DNA of 64,000 nt from Astropecten irregularis. Its lineage: Eukaryota; Echinodermata; Asteroidea; Paxillosida; Astropectinidae. Shown here piece by piece: positions 8,946-19,330 of this stretch (its first letter is position 1; each line of letters starts with the position of its first letter). Below the pieces are notes generated by a model. The model did no database searches. It was not told the origin of the DNA and was given only the letters and a program-made list of their open reading frames with translations. A program made the translations under genes and the position numbers. Location of the stretch: the NCBI GenBank assembly GCA_963971285.1, contig OZ020252.1, positions 11,631,662-11,695,661 of the forward strand. Direction: 5' to 3'.

Positions 8946-10491
8946 TACAGTATGGTTTAGGCTTGTGCTGCTTCTTGGGTGCTGTCATGAGCATTGAAGT
9001 AGGGACATCTTTCTTGGGATTCTGCTGTTCCGGGTGTCGTTGAGGTTTAGGGTTACCTGGGCTGTGGCCGGACACCGCTCTACTGGCAAAACTCTGTGAT
9101 TGAGATTTCCTGCAGAGCCAATCTGCAAACTGGGACAGGGTGTACGTTTGACTACAGTTCGGTTTCAAGATGCCCTCCTTCAAGCAGTGCTCCATGAAAC
9201 TCGTTCTGTGACTGGGTGCGAGGGAGAGGACGTCAAGTGAAAACTCCTCGAAGGCATCGATGTCTCCATACTTCATGGCGGGGGTAACCATTATGGCTGC
9301 AATTTCGGACTGGACGAACTGTCGTGGTTGGCCGTACTTATTGGTAAGTGCAGCAAGGGCCTCAGTATAGGGCTGAGGTGTGTACATGAATGACTTGGCA
9401 AGTTTCAGTGCCTTACCACCAAGCCGGTCAAGCAACACCTGGAACATATATTGTTCGGTGAGATGCGGGTGCACATTGATGAGGTTCTCCATGGCCATAC
9501 GGAGTAAGGCAAACTCCTTCTCCCTTCCATCTGAGAATTTAGGCAGCGTCGGACGGGGTATACCATAAGAGGATGCGACTAACAGGTCAGTAGTCGTTGC
9601 TGTGGGTGCCAGCGGAGGGGGGCTGACGGGGGCAGCTGCAACTAGCGGGTCAGTAGTCGTTGCTCTGGGTGCCAGCGTAGGGGGGCTGACCGGAGTGGTT
9701 GGAGGCTGCTGTGCTGATTGTGGAGACATGTGACTGGCTGTCGTGGGTGCATGTCCATCAGCACAGAGAGGTGTGGGGTGACTACTGGTAGGTGTAGTTG
9801 CTGCCTGTGTGGGTGACACTGCTGGGGTTGGAGGACAAGGAATCGCATGGAGGGATGTTCCATTGGCAGTACAATGTTCTACAGGAGATGTAGAGGGCAC
9901 CGAAAAGGTTGATGTGCATACCTGTGGTGGTCCCTGGCTTGGGGTGGTAGCGGTGACATTGGTAAGTGGTGCCCCAGGTGCCGGAGATTCTTCATCGATC
10001 ATGGCACTGATGGTTTCAGCTTCAAACAGCTCCTGTTGGGCTTGACGCAGTTTACGTTGGCGAGATAATTTTGTGGAAACAGCTTCCCGCTCTCTCAATG
10101 CATGGTGCTCTATCTCTTCAGCTTGGAGTCGAGCTTGGCAGGCTTTGTCGTCAATAAGATGAAGTGCTTGATCTGCAGCCTCATCTTCCTCCAACTGGCA
10201 CTTTAACTTGTCAACACGCATCTTCTTCTGTAGGGCTCTCATTTTCGCAGCATATTTGTCGCTGAGACCAGACAATTGGGAGTCAATTGATTTGCCAGAA
10301 CCGTTGCTCCTATATGAGGAGCGTCCACTGCGAGACTTGGATGATCTGCTGGAATGGTTGCTGCGATGACTGGATGATCTGCTGGAATGGTTGCTGCAAT
10401 GACTGGAGTGCTGGCTATGAACGATGGATTCATCACCTGCATGGCTACTGGACAGGTTGCTCACAACATCGTCTTTGGAGTGGTTAGACAT
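8935..10491 (-). pseudogene. gag: BEL gag (N-terminal and capsid part)
   Basis: Frame of 518 codons beginning 65 bp inside the 5' LTR. Residues 1-70 are Ser/His/Arg rich. About 70-160 is a charged, probably coiled-coil segment. About 160-300 is Pro/Thr-rich low complexity. The C-terminal 200 residues match the BEL gag domain: RPTLPKFSDGREKEF, LLDRLGGKALKLA, YGQPRQFVQSEI and FADWL. The frame ends at a premature stop after KPYCTLL. The downstream zinc-finger segment lies in another frame because a ~10-bp near-duplication (ATACTGTACC/CTACTGTG) shifts the reading frame. The normal product is the structural protein of the virus-like particle. Confidence 0.85.
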
Positions 10492-10539
10492 TCTGGAATG
10501 ATGAGCTGGATCGGTAGGTCACTGGTACTGGTTGGAGAA

Positions 10540-10556
10540 TCCGGTCCGAAGGACCA
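10540..10556 (-). other. BEL primer-binding site
   Basis: Directly inside the 5' LTR the minus strand reads TGGTCCTTCGGACCGGA. The complement ends in CCA, as expected for pairing with the 3' end of a host tRNA. The tRNA identity was not determined. Confidence 0.75.
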
Positions 10557-11072
10557 TGAAAGAACAGAGGCAGCCAAGCCGGTGATGATGCTTCCATGGT
10601 GGTTTATTATAACACACAGACTCTGCATGGGTGTGTGTATTTATGTGTGGGTGACTAGGGGTGCGTGTGTGTGTGGTCCTATAAATAAATAAATAATAAA
10701 GATAAACAAAGAAATTAATGAGTGTGTATAATTAACATAAAATAATGACAGGTTAATTACCCAATACATAACTTCAGAAGGCACTAAGGAGTTCGAGAAT
10801 AAACATGAACAATGTAATAAAGTGGATTATGCAGTAATATGCCCAATAACGTGGTTTTATCATGTACATGTAATCTCTACACAATACACAACAACGGCAA
10901 TTACAACGGAAATAAGGCATCAAATCCCCCCAAATATCACAGCCAAAATCGAACAAATGATACTCACTTCTGTTCTGGTAATTTACGCACACGGAGTGTC
11001 TACTAATCAGCTGGTGATTGGATAATCGCATAATCAGTAATTAAGAGTCATTAAATGAGGATTTAGGAAGCA
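10557..11072 (-). repeat. BEL 5' LTR
   Basis: It is the 516-bp partner of 4652-5195; the two differ by a few substitutions and several small indels. On the minus strand it runs TGCTTCC to TTTCA and is followed at once by the primer-binding site and, 65 bp further, the gag start. Confidence 0.9.
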
Positions 11073-11166
11073 TAAATTTCGGTAAACAACGTGATTCATA
11101 ATGATGGTGCAATCATATAAGGTTATAAATAGATAATCACAAGAGGGCGCTGTTGCGGGCTCCAAC

Positions 11167-11637
11167 CATTGATCTCCATTAGGCCCGCTTCAAACGTCGA
11201 ACTTCTGCCGTGTCTAATGCAATACATTGCATTCGACATAAAAGCGGCGGAAGTTCGGCAGTTGCTTCAAACGCCGGTTTTCTGTTAACCTTAATACAAA
11301 TTCGATCATGGCGGACCAAGAGAGAGTTATGATATTGCTATGTATTCTTCCACAAGAAGGCGGCGCTCTCTCTTTTAAAATGGTACGGGATGGAACTCCA
11401 ATTTGGGACGTTTCAATTGAATTAGACACGGCAAAAAATCGACGTTTGAAGCCATGCCGCTCTTCTGCCGTTAAAAGCGGCAAGCCCAGTCGATCTTTCG
11501 GCAGAAAACCGGCAGTTGCTTCAAACGTCGAATTTCTGCCGCGTCTAATTCAAACTTTGGCCAATATTTGAATTAGACACGGCAGAAGTTCGACGTTTGA
11601 AGCGGGCCTTAGAAAGTCTTTCTAATGGAGATCAATG
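11167..11637. mobile_element. hAT-like micro-palindrome B1, 8-bp TSD, itself interrupted
   Basis: TIR CATTGATCTCCATTA is flanked by exact 8-bp direct repeats GCTCCAAC at 11159-11166 and 11638-11645. Removing the inner TTA-flanked element (11182-11608 plus one TTA) leaves a 41-bp perfect palindrome: CATTGATCTCCATTAGAAAG, one T, and the reverse complement. The element therefore consists of little more than two 20-bp arms. Confidence 0.8.
11182..11608. mobile_element. Harbinger-like MITE F (TTA target duplication)
   Basis: GGCCCGCTTCAAACGTCGAA at the left end and its exact reverse complement at the right form TIRs that continue through CTTCTGCCGTGTCTAAT. The flanking trinucleotide TTA (11179-11181, 11609-11611) fits the TWA duplication of PIF/Harbinger elements. 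Further internal copies of CTTCTGCCG...CAAACG occur near 11270 and 11520. No coding frame is recognised. It is inserted inside B1. Confidence 0.75.
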
Positions 11638-11659
11638 GCTCCAACGCAGAGCCGTAAAT

Positions 11660-12071
11660 CACAGACATATAAACGCATAGACCGCCAGGTCCTATTCAAA
11701 ACTACAGGGAATTTTCGTGATCTCCGCGGCACCCGACTAAAATCCAAACTATGGGCAAATTCACCCCTCGGTATAGGGAATTTACGCACAGTGAAGAGTT
11801 CCAGGCAAAAAAAAACATGAAGCCATTTCTCAATTTAAAAAAAAACCTCATATATACTTAGTTAGGCTGAAGTACTACAAAGTAATGCGATGCCAACGTT
11901 AATATCTGAAAATCAAGAGCTAGCGAGACAAAAAAGCTTAAAATCTTGGGAAGTGCATGCTCTTATTATAGGACGCAGTTTGAACGCGCAGCGATTGACC
12001 GCTTTGCCCATAGTTTTCAGAATCACGGATTACTGCACACGACTGGCCGTCTATGCGTTTATATGTCTGTG
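11660..12071. mobile_element. hAT-like MITE C inserted in the TIR of A
   Basis: 412 bp with TIR CACAGACATATAAACGCATAG and an exact 8-bp duplication CCGTAAAT (11652-11659, 12072-12079), which is positions 6-13 of the A terminal repeat. It shares interior motifs (ACTATGGGCAAA, CACCCGACTA) with the pair at 14976-16005, so they are related families. Confidence 0.85.
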
Positions 12072-12102
12072 CCGTAAATAAAGAGAGTTTGGCCAACTAC
12101 GC

Positions 12103-12464
12103 CATGGACCTTATCGGAGATAGCTTGTTTTCGGCGCTGCGCGTGCGCGCGCAAAGGACGCGGGTAATTTTGGGTTTTAAAGTTTTTACAAACGCGTTGA
12201 CAAGCGTACACTCGTATAACTTAAGTTGTATTTTTTCCTAGAAGAAAGCCTTGCTTGGAGTTGTTTTACATAACGATGCTGCACAACGGTCCATGGAATG
12301 TTACTATCGAGTCACTTGTTCAAGTGGTGTAAAGTTGAGTACTTATTCATAGTTGAATTTCATGTCCATTCGTTTTATGCACTCAGCTCCTGCCCTAACA
12401 ACCCTGTGTTTCCCAGAGTGCTTTGCGCACAGCCAGTTATGCGCTATCCTCGATAAGGTCCATG
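12103..12464. mobile_element. Inverted-repeat element D
   Basis: CATGGACCTTATCG at 12103 and its reverse complement ending at 12464 extend into GATAGC for a ~22-bp TIR. The interior is CG-rich near the left end. No matching target duplication is found on the two sides; family unknown. Confidence 0.6.
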
Positions 12465-12506
12465 TTAGGGACCATTGATCTCCATTATACAATGTATAAT
12501 GGAGAT

Positions 12507-12868
12507 TATATAACACCTTAGTAGATCCTTGTCATTTGATTGGAGGATTGTATGTCACGTGATATGTGATAAATAGACCAATTCATGGCTTACGTCACAA
12601 CCGTTGAAATTTGTACCATCCACCGTGCATTTTTGGTGCCATCCGATTTGTACCATTGCACGCCTAGGGACTCTAATACGTGATTGGTCAAGCGGCGTTC
12701 CATTTATTTGTCACTGCGTGCGCGCGTACGCGTTGGTGTGCAACGCGCGTTACTGTAATAAGAGCAATATAGTTTGCCAAGATTTTAAGCTTTTTTTGTC
12801 TCGCTAACTCTTAAAATGTTATCCTCCAATCAAAATCAAATGACAAAGATCTACTTAGATGTTATATA
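12507..12868. mobile_element. Inverted-repeat element G inside B2
   Basis: TATATAACACCTTAGTAGATC at the left matches the reverse complement of the right end (about 12820-12868) over ~45 bp, including TTTGTCATTTGATT and GATTGGAGGAT. The interior has no recognised gene. It is bracketed, together with E, by a 17-bp direct repeat. Confidence 0.6.
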
Positions 12869-12870
12869 AA

Positions 12871-12983
12871 ACAAATAATGAATGTTTCACATTCGTAGAA
12901 TGGAAAAAATAATTTCATTCGGTGACAGATGTCACCTCATGAAATTATTTTTACCATTCCACTCATAAACATTCATTATTTGT
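12871..12983. repeat. 113-bp foldback E
   Basis: ACAAATAATGAATGTTT pairs with AAACATTCATTATTTGT, and the inner arms GAATGG-AAAAAATAATTTCAT and GAAATTATTTTTACCATTC continue the stem. The central loop includes GGTGACAGATGTCACC, itself a dyad. Confidence 0.75.
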
Positions 12984-13413
12984 ATATCAATGTATAATGG
13001 AGATCAATGTTAGGGACCTACAGGGGATGCGCGTACACACGCGCGCGCGGGCGCGCAAACTATTTTAGCAACGGTTGTGTGTCTAAAGAAAAACCTCAAC
13101 AAAGTTCTGCAACTCAAGTTTGAGGGATTATATCTTTTTGTTACGGATCTATGAAGGGTGAAACTGACATCATTGGAAAGCTTCTTTATTCCTCTTTACA
13201 ATGGTGTGCCATTTGTTGTGATCATGAAACCATGGAAGGTGCATTTCTCCTGAATATAGGGCAAAGGCAGATGTGAAATATTGCAGTTGACTGACTCAAA
13301 GTTGGTCCCCAACATGGCGCCTTGTAGTCACGTGAGGGCTATTGACCAATCATAAAGGAGATGCCTGAAACCGAGTTGGCCAAACTCTCTTTATTTACGG
13401 CTCTGCTCCAACG

Positions 13414-13497
13414 CAGAGCCGTAAATAAAGAGAGGCCGTGTCCGAAACGACTGTCTAGAGCTAGGTCTACGGCTATTGTCTACGGCGGCCATTTTGA
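13414..13497. mobile_element. Second copy of element A, running into the gap
   Basis: Immediately after the shared CTCCAACG (13406-13413) another CAGAGCCGTAAATAAAG end begins, in the orientation of a left terminus. It diverges from A after GAGAG and is cut by the assembly gap. Two like elements thus lie head to tail around one duplication. Confidence 0.6.
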
Positions 13498-13697
13498 NNN
13501 NNNNNNNNNNNNNNNNNNNNNNNNNNNNNNNNNNNNNNNNNNNNNNNNNNNNNNNNNNNNNNNNNNNNNNNNNNNNNNNNNNNNNNNNNNNNNNNNNNNN
13601 NNNNNNNNNNNNNNNNNNNNNNNNNNNNNNNNNNNNNNNNNNNNNNNNNNNNNNNNNNNNNNNNNNNNNNNNNNNNNNNNNNNNNNNNNNNNNNNNN
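13498..13697. other. Assembly gap (200 N)
   Basis: A run of exactly 200 undetermined bases, probably a placeholder length. Frames spanning it are artefacts. Confidence 0.99.
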
Positions 13698-14975
13698 GTT
13701 TGTGATATTGGATGACACATGACGGTCCATGAGATGGTGGCACTATTTGGAGCTATCTGACCACGCCTTCCGAGTTCTGAATTTCAGATCATATTTCTTT
13801 GATTTAACAAAGTTTGGTCCACGAATGAATTAGGGTTGAAATAAACTGTAATGTGGGGCTCTTTGTGGGCATTCGACATCGTGGGAGATTCTGACCTCCC
13901 CTTTGCAACCAGTCAGTTTCACTTTTCTGTCGGATGTGGACGAAATAAGCGTAGCGGGTACTTTCATTTGTTGGGGTTTGACCAAACTATTGAAATCAAA
14001 TATTCATGTAGTTTTCCTCTTTTTTATTGTGATCTGCCATCATCATTAACACTTTGTTAGGGGGGAGGCATAAGTTAAAATAAAATGTGAGTGTACAGGT
14101 GCTGGGCTTTAGGCGCCTTGGGGGTCTGATCTCACCTTCCTGATATTTAGTCAGTTTTTTTGGTAATGTGCTCTCATACTACTTGACAAAGTTTGGTCCA
14201 TCGGTGCGATGGGTTGAAAATAACCCATCCCGGACATGTCAGGTGGGGTGCACTTTGCCCTACGGTGGTCTGGTATTCCCAACCAGTTATTGATGTCTGT
14301 ACAATAGCCCATTACCCCTACTGCTTCCTTGCTGTATGTGTATTTTTGTGGGTTTGTTTTACAAATTGTTACATTCTTGCAATTTGGCCCGAGGGCTACG
14401 ATATGAGTGCATAAACCAATACATGTACCAATACTAATACAAATACCAATTTGACAAATTCCGTTTGAGCCATGCATTATCCGGGGAGGGGGGGGGGGGG
14501 GGGTTCTGACCTCCACTTCCCAACAAAATATTTAGTCAGTTTTTGTTTGTTGGTGATGGGCTATCAAACTGCTTTGTTTTGACAAAGTTTTGGTGCAGTT
14601 ATGAGATGGGGTGAATAGACTGTCGGTGAGGGCGCCCTTGGGGTGTACTTTGCGGGTGGTCTGACCTCATCTTCCCACCAGATATTTAGTCAGTTTTTGT
14701 TTGTTTGGTGATGGGCTATCAAACTGCTTTGTTTTTGACAAAGTTTGGGCCATGGGTGCGATGGGTTGAAATAACCCGTCTGTGAGGGCGCCCTTTGGGG
14801 CACTTTGCGGGTGGTCTGACCTCACCTTCCCAACCAGATATTTAGTCAGTTTTTGTTTTTTTGTGATGTGCTATCATACTACTTTGTTTTGACAAAGTTT
14901 GGGCCATGGGTGCGATGGGTTGAAATAAACCCGTCTGTGAGGGCGCCCTTTGGGTCACTTTGCGGGTGGTCTGAC

Positions 14976-15485
14976 CATAGACATAAATAACCTATAGACC
15001 GACAGCAGAGGGCGTGAGCGCGTATTTTGGAAACGGACGCCATCTCAAAAAACTATGGGCAAAGTGCGCGTTACTCAGTGCGCGAGGCGCGCGCGCCGCA
15101 CGTAAACAATTGATTTTATTTCAAAATCTCGCAAAGATTCTAAAAGAGGCCAGTTGCGCACGTAATCTCGCGCTAGTTCCCGCTCATAAAATCAAGATGA
15201 AATTTTAAAAACAAAAGTTTTCATTAAATCTTTCGATTTATTTGAGAAAGTTATATTACTGTGTAATGGTACGTGAGGTATACTGAATGCTCCAATGGGT
15301 TTTAAGTGGATATCAATTCGTTTTCATCTAGAATTTCCCTTTTGAATAAATCCTTCCTATTCAATCGTGCGGTAAAGTAACTTTTTTTGCCCATAGTTTG
15401 GCAATAGTCGGGTGCGTCACAATTACGGTACCCCGCCATGCATTTGAATAGGGCGCTGTCGGTCTATGGGTTATTTATGTCTGTG
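14976..15485. mobile_element. hAT-like MITE, copy 1 of a tandem pair
   Basis: 510 bp, TIR CATAGACATAAATAACC against GGTTATTTATGTCTGTG, flanked by exact GGTCTGAC at 14968-14975 and 15486-15493. The interior is non-coding and includes a run of alternating CG near 15085. It sits in the satellite unit at GGTCTGACC. Confidence 0.85.
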
Positions 15486-15494
15486 GGTCTGACC

Positions 15495-16005
15495 CATAGA
15501 CATAAATAACCTATAGACCGACAGCAGAAGGCGTGAGCGCGTAATTTTGGAAACGGACGCCATCTCAAAAAACTATGGGCAAAGTGCGCGTCACTCAGTG
15601 CGCGAGGCGCGCGCGCCGCACGTAAACAATTGATTTTATTTCAAAATCTCGCAAAGATTCTAAAAGAGGCCAGTTGCGCACGTAATCTCGCGCTAGTTGC
15701 CTCTCATAAAAGCAAGATGAAATTTCGAACACAAAAGTTTTTATTCAATCTCTCCATTATTTGAGAAAAATATATTACTGTGCAATGGTATGTGAGGTAA
15801 ACCTAATGCTCCAATGGGTTTAAAATTGATACCAATTCGTTTTCATCTAGAATTTCCTGTTTGAATCAATCCTTCCTATTCAATCGTGCGTAAAAGTAAC
15901 TTTTTTTGCCCATAGTTTTGCAATAGTCGGGTGCCGTCACAATTACGGTACCCCGCCATGCATTTGAATAGGGCACTGTCGGTCTATGGGTTATTTATGT
16001 CTGTG
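15495..16005. mobile_element. hAT-like MITE, copy 2 of a tandem pair
   Basis: 511 bp, about 95% identical by eye to copy 1 and in the same orientation. It is flanked by exact GTCTGACC at 15487-15494 and 16006-16013. Its 8-bp target is therefore the copy 1 duplication shifted by one base, so this copy landed in (or arose from) the copy 1 target duplication. Confidence 0.85.
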
Positions 16006-16129
16006 GTCTGACCTCACCTTCCCAACCAGATATTTAGTCAGTTTTTGTTTTTTTGTGATGTGCTATCATACTACTTTATTTTGACCAAGTTTGGTCCATG
16101 GGTACGATGGGTTGAAATAATCCGTCCCG

Positions 16130-18540
16130 GGGGCATTTTCAAGGGGGTCAGGGGTCAAGGTCCAACCTCGGGGGGCAGGCTGACCAACTTTTTCTGAATC
16201 ACATGGACAACCTAAGCAACTTTAAGGGGTCAAACCTTCTGGGTAAAATGGGTTGAAATCTTATGTGGCTAGCTCTCAGACTATTATTATATCTATTGTC
16301 TCAGCGCGTGGTTTATAAAACAGTCTGAGCTGCATGATCGATTCCGTACTGCTTGTTGAATCGCAGACACTTCATGGCGGCTACATTCAAATCCATGCGG
16401 TAGTGTCTCGTTTGTGGAAAGCTAGAGTTAATTACGCACCCACAATGTGTGTGTACCACCAGCTTTCTATTGTAATATTTACCATAATAGAAATAGATCG
16501 TGTGTATAGTAACAGTGTTCAATGCCCTCATGCATCAGGCATGTCTGCGATGAATAGTAAGTATATACTATCATGACAACTATAGCAAGCAGTAGGCAAC
16601 GCAGTCATTATTTCAATTCCCCATGACAATACCACAGCGCACCGTGACTATTCCCGATCCCACGATCGACACCGAAGCATAGTACAGTATACATGTAGTC
16701 TTGTCCAAGACGTTGATTATGCGCTAGTCCCTCCAAACAATTACCCACCCCACGTGAACAAAGTGGACCATTCCACCGCCCTACGAAATATTACAGGCTT
16801 GTGTGTGTGGCGTAGACGTTATTTCGGGTCGTTTGTTTTGTTGACACGTACACGTACGTGCGATCTGTTGGCCAGGTACAACTACGTAATACCGTCTTGA
16901 ACAAGACTAAGTACAGTACTAGTCACGTACGATACTGCATTAGCATGGTACACAGAGGTCATTCGTTACAGGTCATCCATATTCATTAGATACCAATTCA
17001 ACTGGATTTTTGCGGGCGCTGATTGGTTCCTCCGGAAATCCGAAGGAAAAATAAAGAAAAAGTTAAACAATTCATAGGAAATGCCCAAGACTGTAATGCG
17101 AGTCAGCTGGGTCAATTGAAGTCACGAGAGGGCGCAATGGCACGATGGGGTCCGTTATCGAGCTTTACAGTCTTGGACCAAGACTATGGATACCCCCGAT
17201 ACCAGCCTGACCTAATTATTTTTAATAAGAGTCGTCAGGGAATCTTTGGGCAGGAAACCAGACTATGTATTACACATGGAGAAATGTCTTCATTAGATGA
17301 TATGACATAATTATCAAACAGAATCAGTCAGCATGGTCAGGGCCGACATACCGGGTGTTTCATACACGAACTTCCCCAGACTTGGCGTATAATTCCTCTG
17401 AAGTGTTGTCAAACCACGGTAAGTACAGAAAGGAAACGCACGCTGGATAGCCTTTGACATTGGCATGCAGGTTGCGGCAAATTCAAACTAAAACTAAAAA
17501 AACATGTCGAGAAGGGTTGTGTACTTGTGGCAAAACGAACCGTTGATTGATGCATGTCATGGAGGAAGGTAGACTTGGTCCGCGCGGTGATTGTCTCTTT
17601 TTTTCCCCGCAACTCTCGCGAAACCGCGTGTGACTCATGGCTACGGCAAGAGTTCAGCTCTCGGCCCGGGACCGCTCAAAAAGAAAGACTTGGGAAACCT
17701 GTTTTCACTTTGTACACGGCCTATGGGCTCTTTAGCCGAAATAGTACACCGCTGTTTCCGTGGCGAAATCTAGTTAGCTGGCTGTGCGTGGGCGTTACAG
17801 TGGGCGTTCATTGATGAAGCGTGCCCTCTTGTGGTTATCTTTGTCCACTGCTTAATTAGCATGATTTATTTACGCCTTTTTATGTAAATTCCTAATGAAT
17901 ATTGAGCATTTTCTTGTAAATGATGTAAAATAAGGTCAACTCTTCCCCTGTTGAACTTAAAATATGGCGGCCCAGTGTCAAGGGTTTGGTGTAATTCGAG
18001 TTTCAAAACCGCCGTAAATTTTGGTCTTTACACCGAAGTCCCACGGACTGGCCACTTTGCTTGCCTTCCATAATGTCTCTGGAAGTTTTCCTGGAGAATT
18101 GTTAGTATTCAACATGAAGATCTATTCGTTGTCGAGTCATTTGTAACGGAAATGGAGTGCAGAACCCAAACACTTTTGCGTTAGTACACATTCAATGTTG
18201 GTGTGAAACCGTGCAATATGAATATGCCACATACCATCATGCATCACTTTCTCTCTTATTTTGAGGGTTTCCCGCGGCCCTGGGCCTTTATTTATTTATT
18301 TATTTATTTATTTGTATCAGCATTTCAGATGTAAAAAAACAACAACAGACAAATGAACTACATGTACTGTGTAATTAATTTATCTGTATAATATACATGT
18401 ACATGATTGTATGGAAATTCCTGGAGATTATTCCACGCTGGTTAGCTGGTACCCGCCCAGCTTCTACAGTAAACTAACAACTCTTCCCTCCTGTATACGC
18501 ACTAGGCCTACTGTACAGTGCATGTTTAACTGTACAGTAC
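16130..18540. other. Non-coding stretch with dispersed repeats
   Basis: No gene is recognised. 16225-16280 (GGGTAAAATGGGTTGAAATCTTATG) recurs inverted near 37705-37740. GTCTTGTCCAAGAC-type dyads occur near 16695, 16892 and 17170. A TTTA microsatellite lies at about 18287-18313. Open frames here (for example 17023-17310) lack family motifs or codon structure that I can recognise. Confidence 0.5.
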
Positions 18541-19074
18541 AGTGTTCATGTTGCCTATGGGTGCGTGCACGTTGCACGGGTGAAAAGCACCCCACGAGCC
18601 CCGTTGTATGTCGCATTCTATTTTAATTTCCTAGTGGGTGTGGGGGTTATATACTTTAAAAAGGCCTTACTTTTGTAAAGTAAGAACTGGTTTTAATGGC
18701 TATTCCAATCCCCTGATTAGGAAAACTTCCTTTCTTTGAGAAAACATGACTTAAAAACGTACTTTTTCTGGAATCCGTCGTCTTTCTTGAGAAAAGAGCG
18801 CTGCTTGTATTTTTGTATTTCGCGCTACCCGAACCTCCAGAAATTTCTTTCTCGGCGATTTGCCAGCTGAAATATACATATGCAACAGTTCCATCACCTT
18901 TTTACCCGCCCATAAAGTCTATATTACGAAATTTTGGAGGAGTTTATGAGACGTTTTGAGAGCTGGCGTTATGAGGTCACACCTCATGAATATGCATTTT
19001 TAGTGACCCACCATGAAAAACTGGCGCATGCGCGTAAACTAGATTTCGCCTATGGAGCCCTTGAAACAGCGGTG
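18541..19074. repeat. Direct duplication, copy 1 (534 bp)
   Basis: It matches 19331-19865 at roughly 97% by eye. It contains TGAGGTCACACCTCA (18972-18986) and GCGCATGCGC (19024-19033). Similarity ends at GCGGTG; here it continues GAGTACGG, resembling a splice donor, but no exon is supported. Confidence 0.9.
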
Positions 19075-19330
19075 AGTACGGACGCGTCTAATTGGCCAAT
19101 CTTGATTAAATATATGTAAAGGGTGCACAAAAAGTAACTTCCGTTGATTTTGACGCCCAACCCCTCTAAATCTAATCGGTTTGGGGTGATATGAGTAGTA
19201 TGAGTGTTTAGAGCAAATCTTAAGCTTCATTTTGATGCCCCACTTGATGCCAAAGACCTAAAACGTAGCTGTGCGTAACTCTTCCCTCTAGGCCTACATG
19301 TATACTACATGTATACTGCACATTACATAC

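Larger units (their letters stand above)
4652..11072 (-). mobile_element. BEL/Pao LTR retrotransposon, degenerate
   Basis: Two direct terminal repeats (4652-5195 and 10557-11072), starting TGCTTCC and ending CTTTCA on the minus strand, enclose gag, protease, RT, RNase H and a stub of integrase in BEL/Pao order. A tRNA primer-binding site abuts the 5' LTR. The 3' part of integrase and the polypurine tract are missing, with the integrase frame running straight into the 3' LTR. The flanking pentamers (GTATC left, TAAAT right) do not match, so no target duplication survives. Several frameshifts and an inserted DNA element (7967-8614) make it non-autonomous. Confidence 0.9.
12473..13009. mobile_element. 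CATTGATCTCC-family element B2 with 8-bp TSD
   Basis: It has the same CATTGATCTCCATTA end as B1 and is flanked by exact TTAGGGAC duplications (12465-12472, 13010-13017). Its left end already contains a 34-bp near-complete palindrome. The 17-mer CAATGTATAATGGAGAT is present at both 12490-12506 and 12988-13004, bracketing inner elements G and E. Without them B2 would reduce to a 39-bp palindrome with 19-bp arms. Confidence 0.75.
11647..13405. mobile_element. hAT-like element A, host of several nested insertions
   Basis: TIRs begin CAGAGCCGTAAATAAAG and stay identical through GAGAGTTTGGCCAACT once an inserted element at 11660-12071 is removed. Exact 8-bp duplications CTCCAACG flank it at 11639-11646 and 13406-13413. 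CAG-starting TIRs and 8-bp duplications are hAT hallmarks. No transposase frame is visible. It contains elements C, D, B2, G and E. Confidence 0.75.
13880..16120. repeat. ~155-bp satellite, about six degenerate copies
   Basis: Units carry GATATTTAGTCAGTTTTTG, CTTTGTTTTGACAAAGTTTGG, GTGCGATGGGTTGAAATAA, GAGGGCGCCC and GGTGGTCTGACCTCACC. TTTAGTCAG anchors lie at 14146, 14531, 14685, 14841 and 16033: spacing is 154-156 bp in the regular part and 156 after removing the two inserted MITEs. A poly-G tract lies at about 14488-14503. The unit's GGTCTGACCTCACC also appears inverted at about 63893-63905. Confidence 0.85.

Noticed and set aside
11647-13405. A coding autonomous hAT transposase inside element A
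   Set aside because: After removing nested elements less than about 450 bp remains and no transposase motif is seen.
13361-13743. Several open frames across 13361-13743
   Set aside because: They run through the 200-N gap and are artefacts.
17023-17310. 95-codon frame as a gene
   Set aside because: No recognised motif, no splice context, and it overlaps a dispersed dyad repeat.
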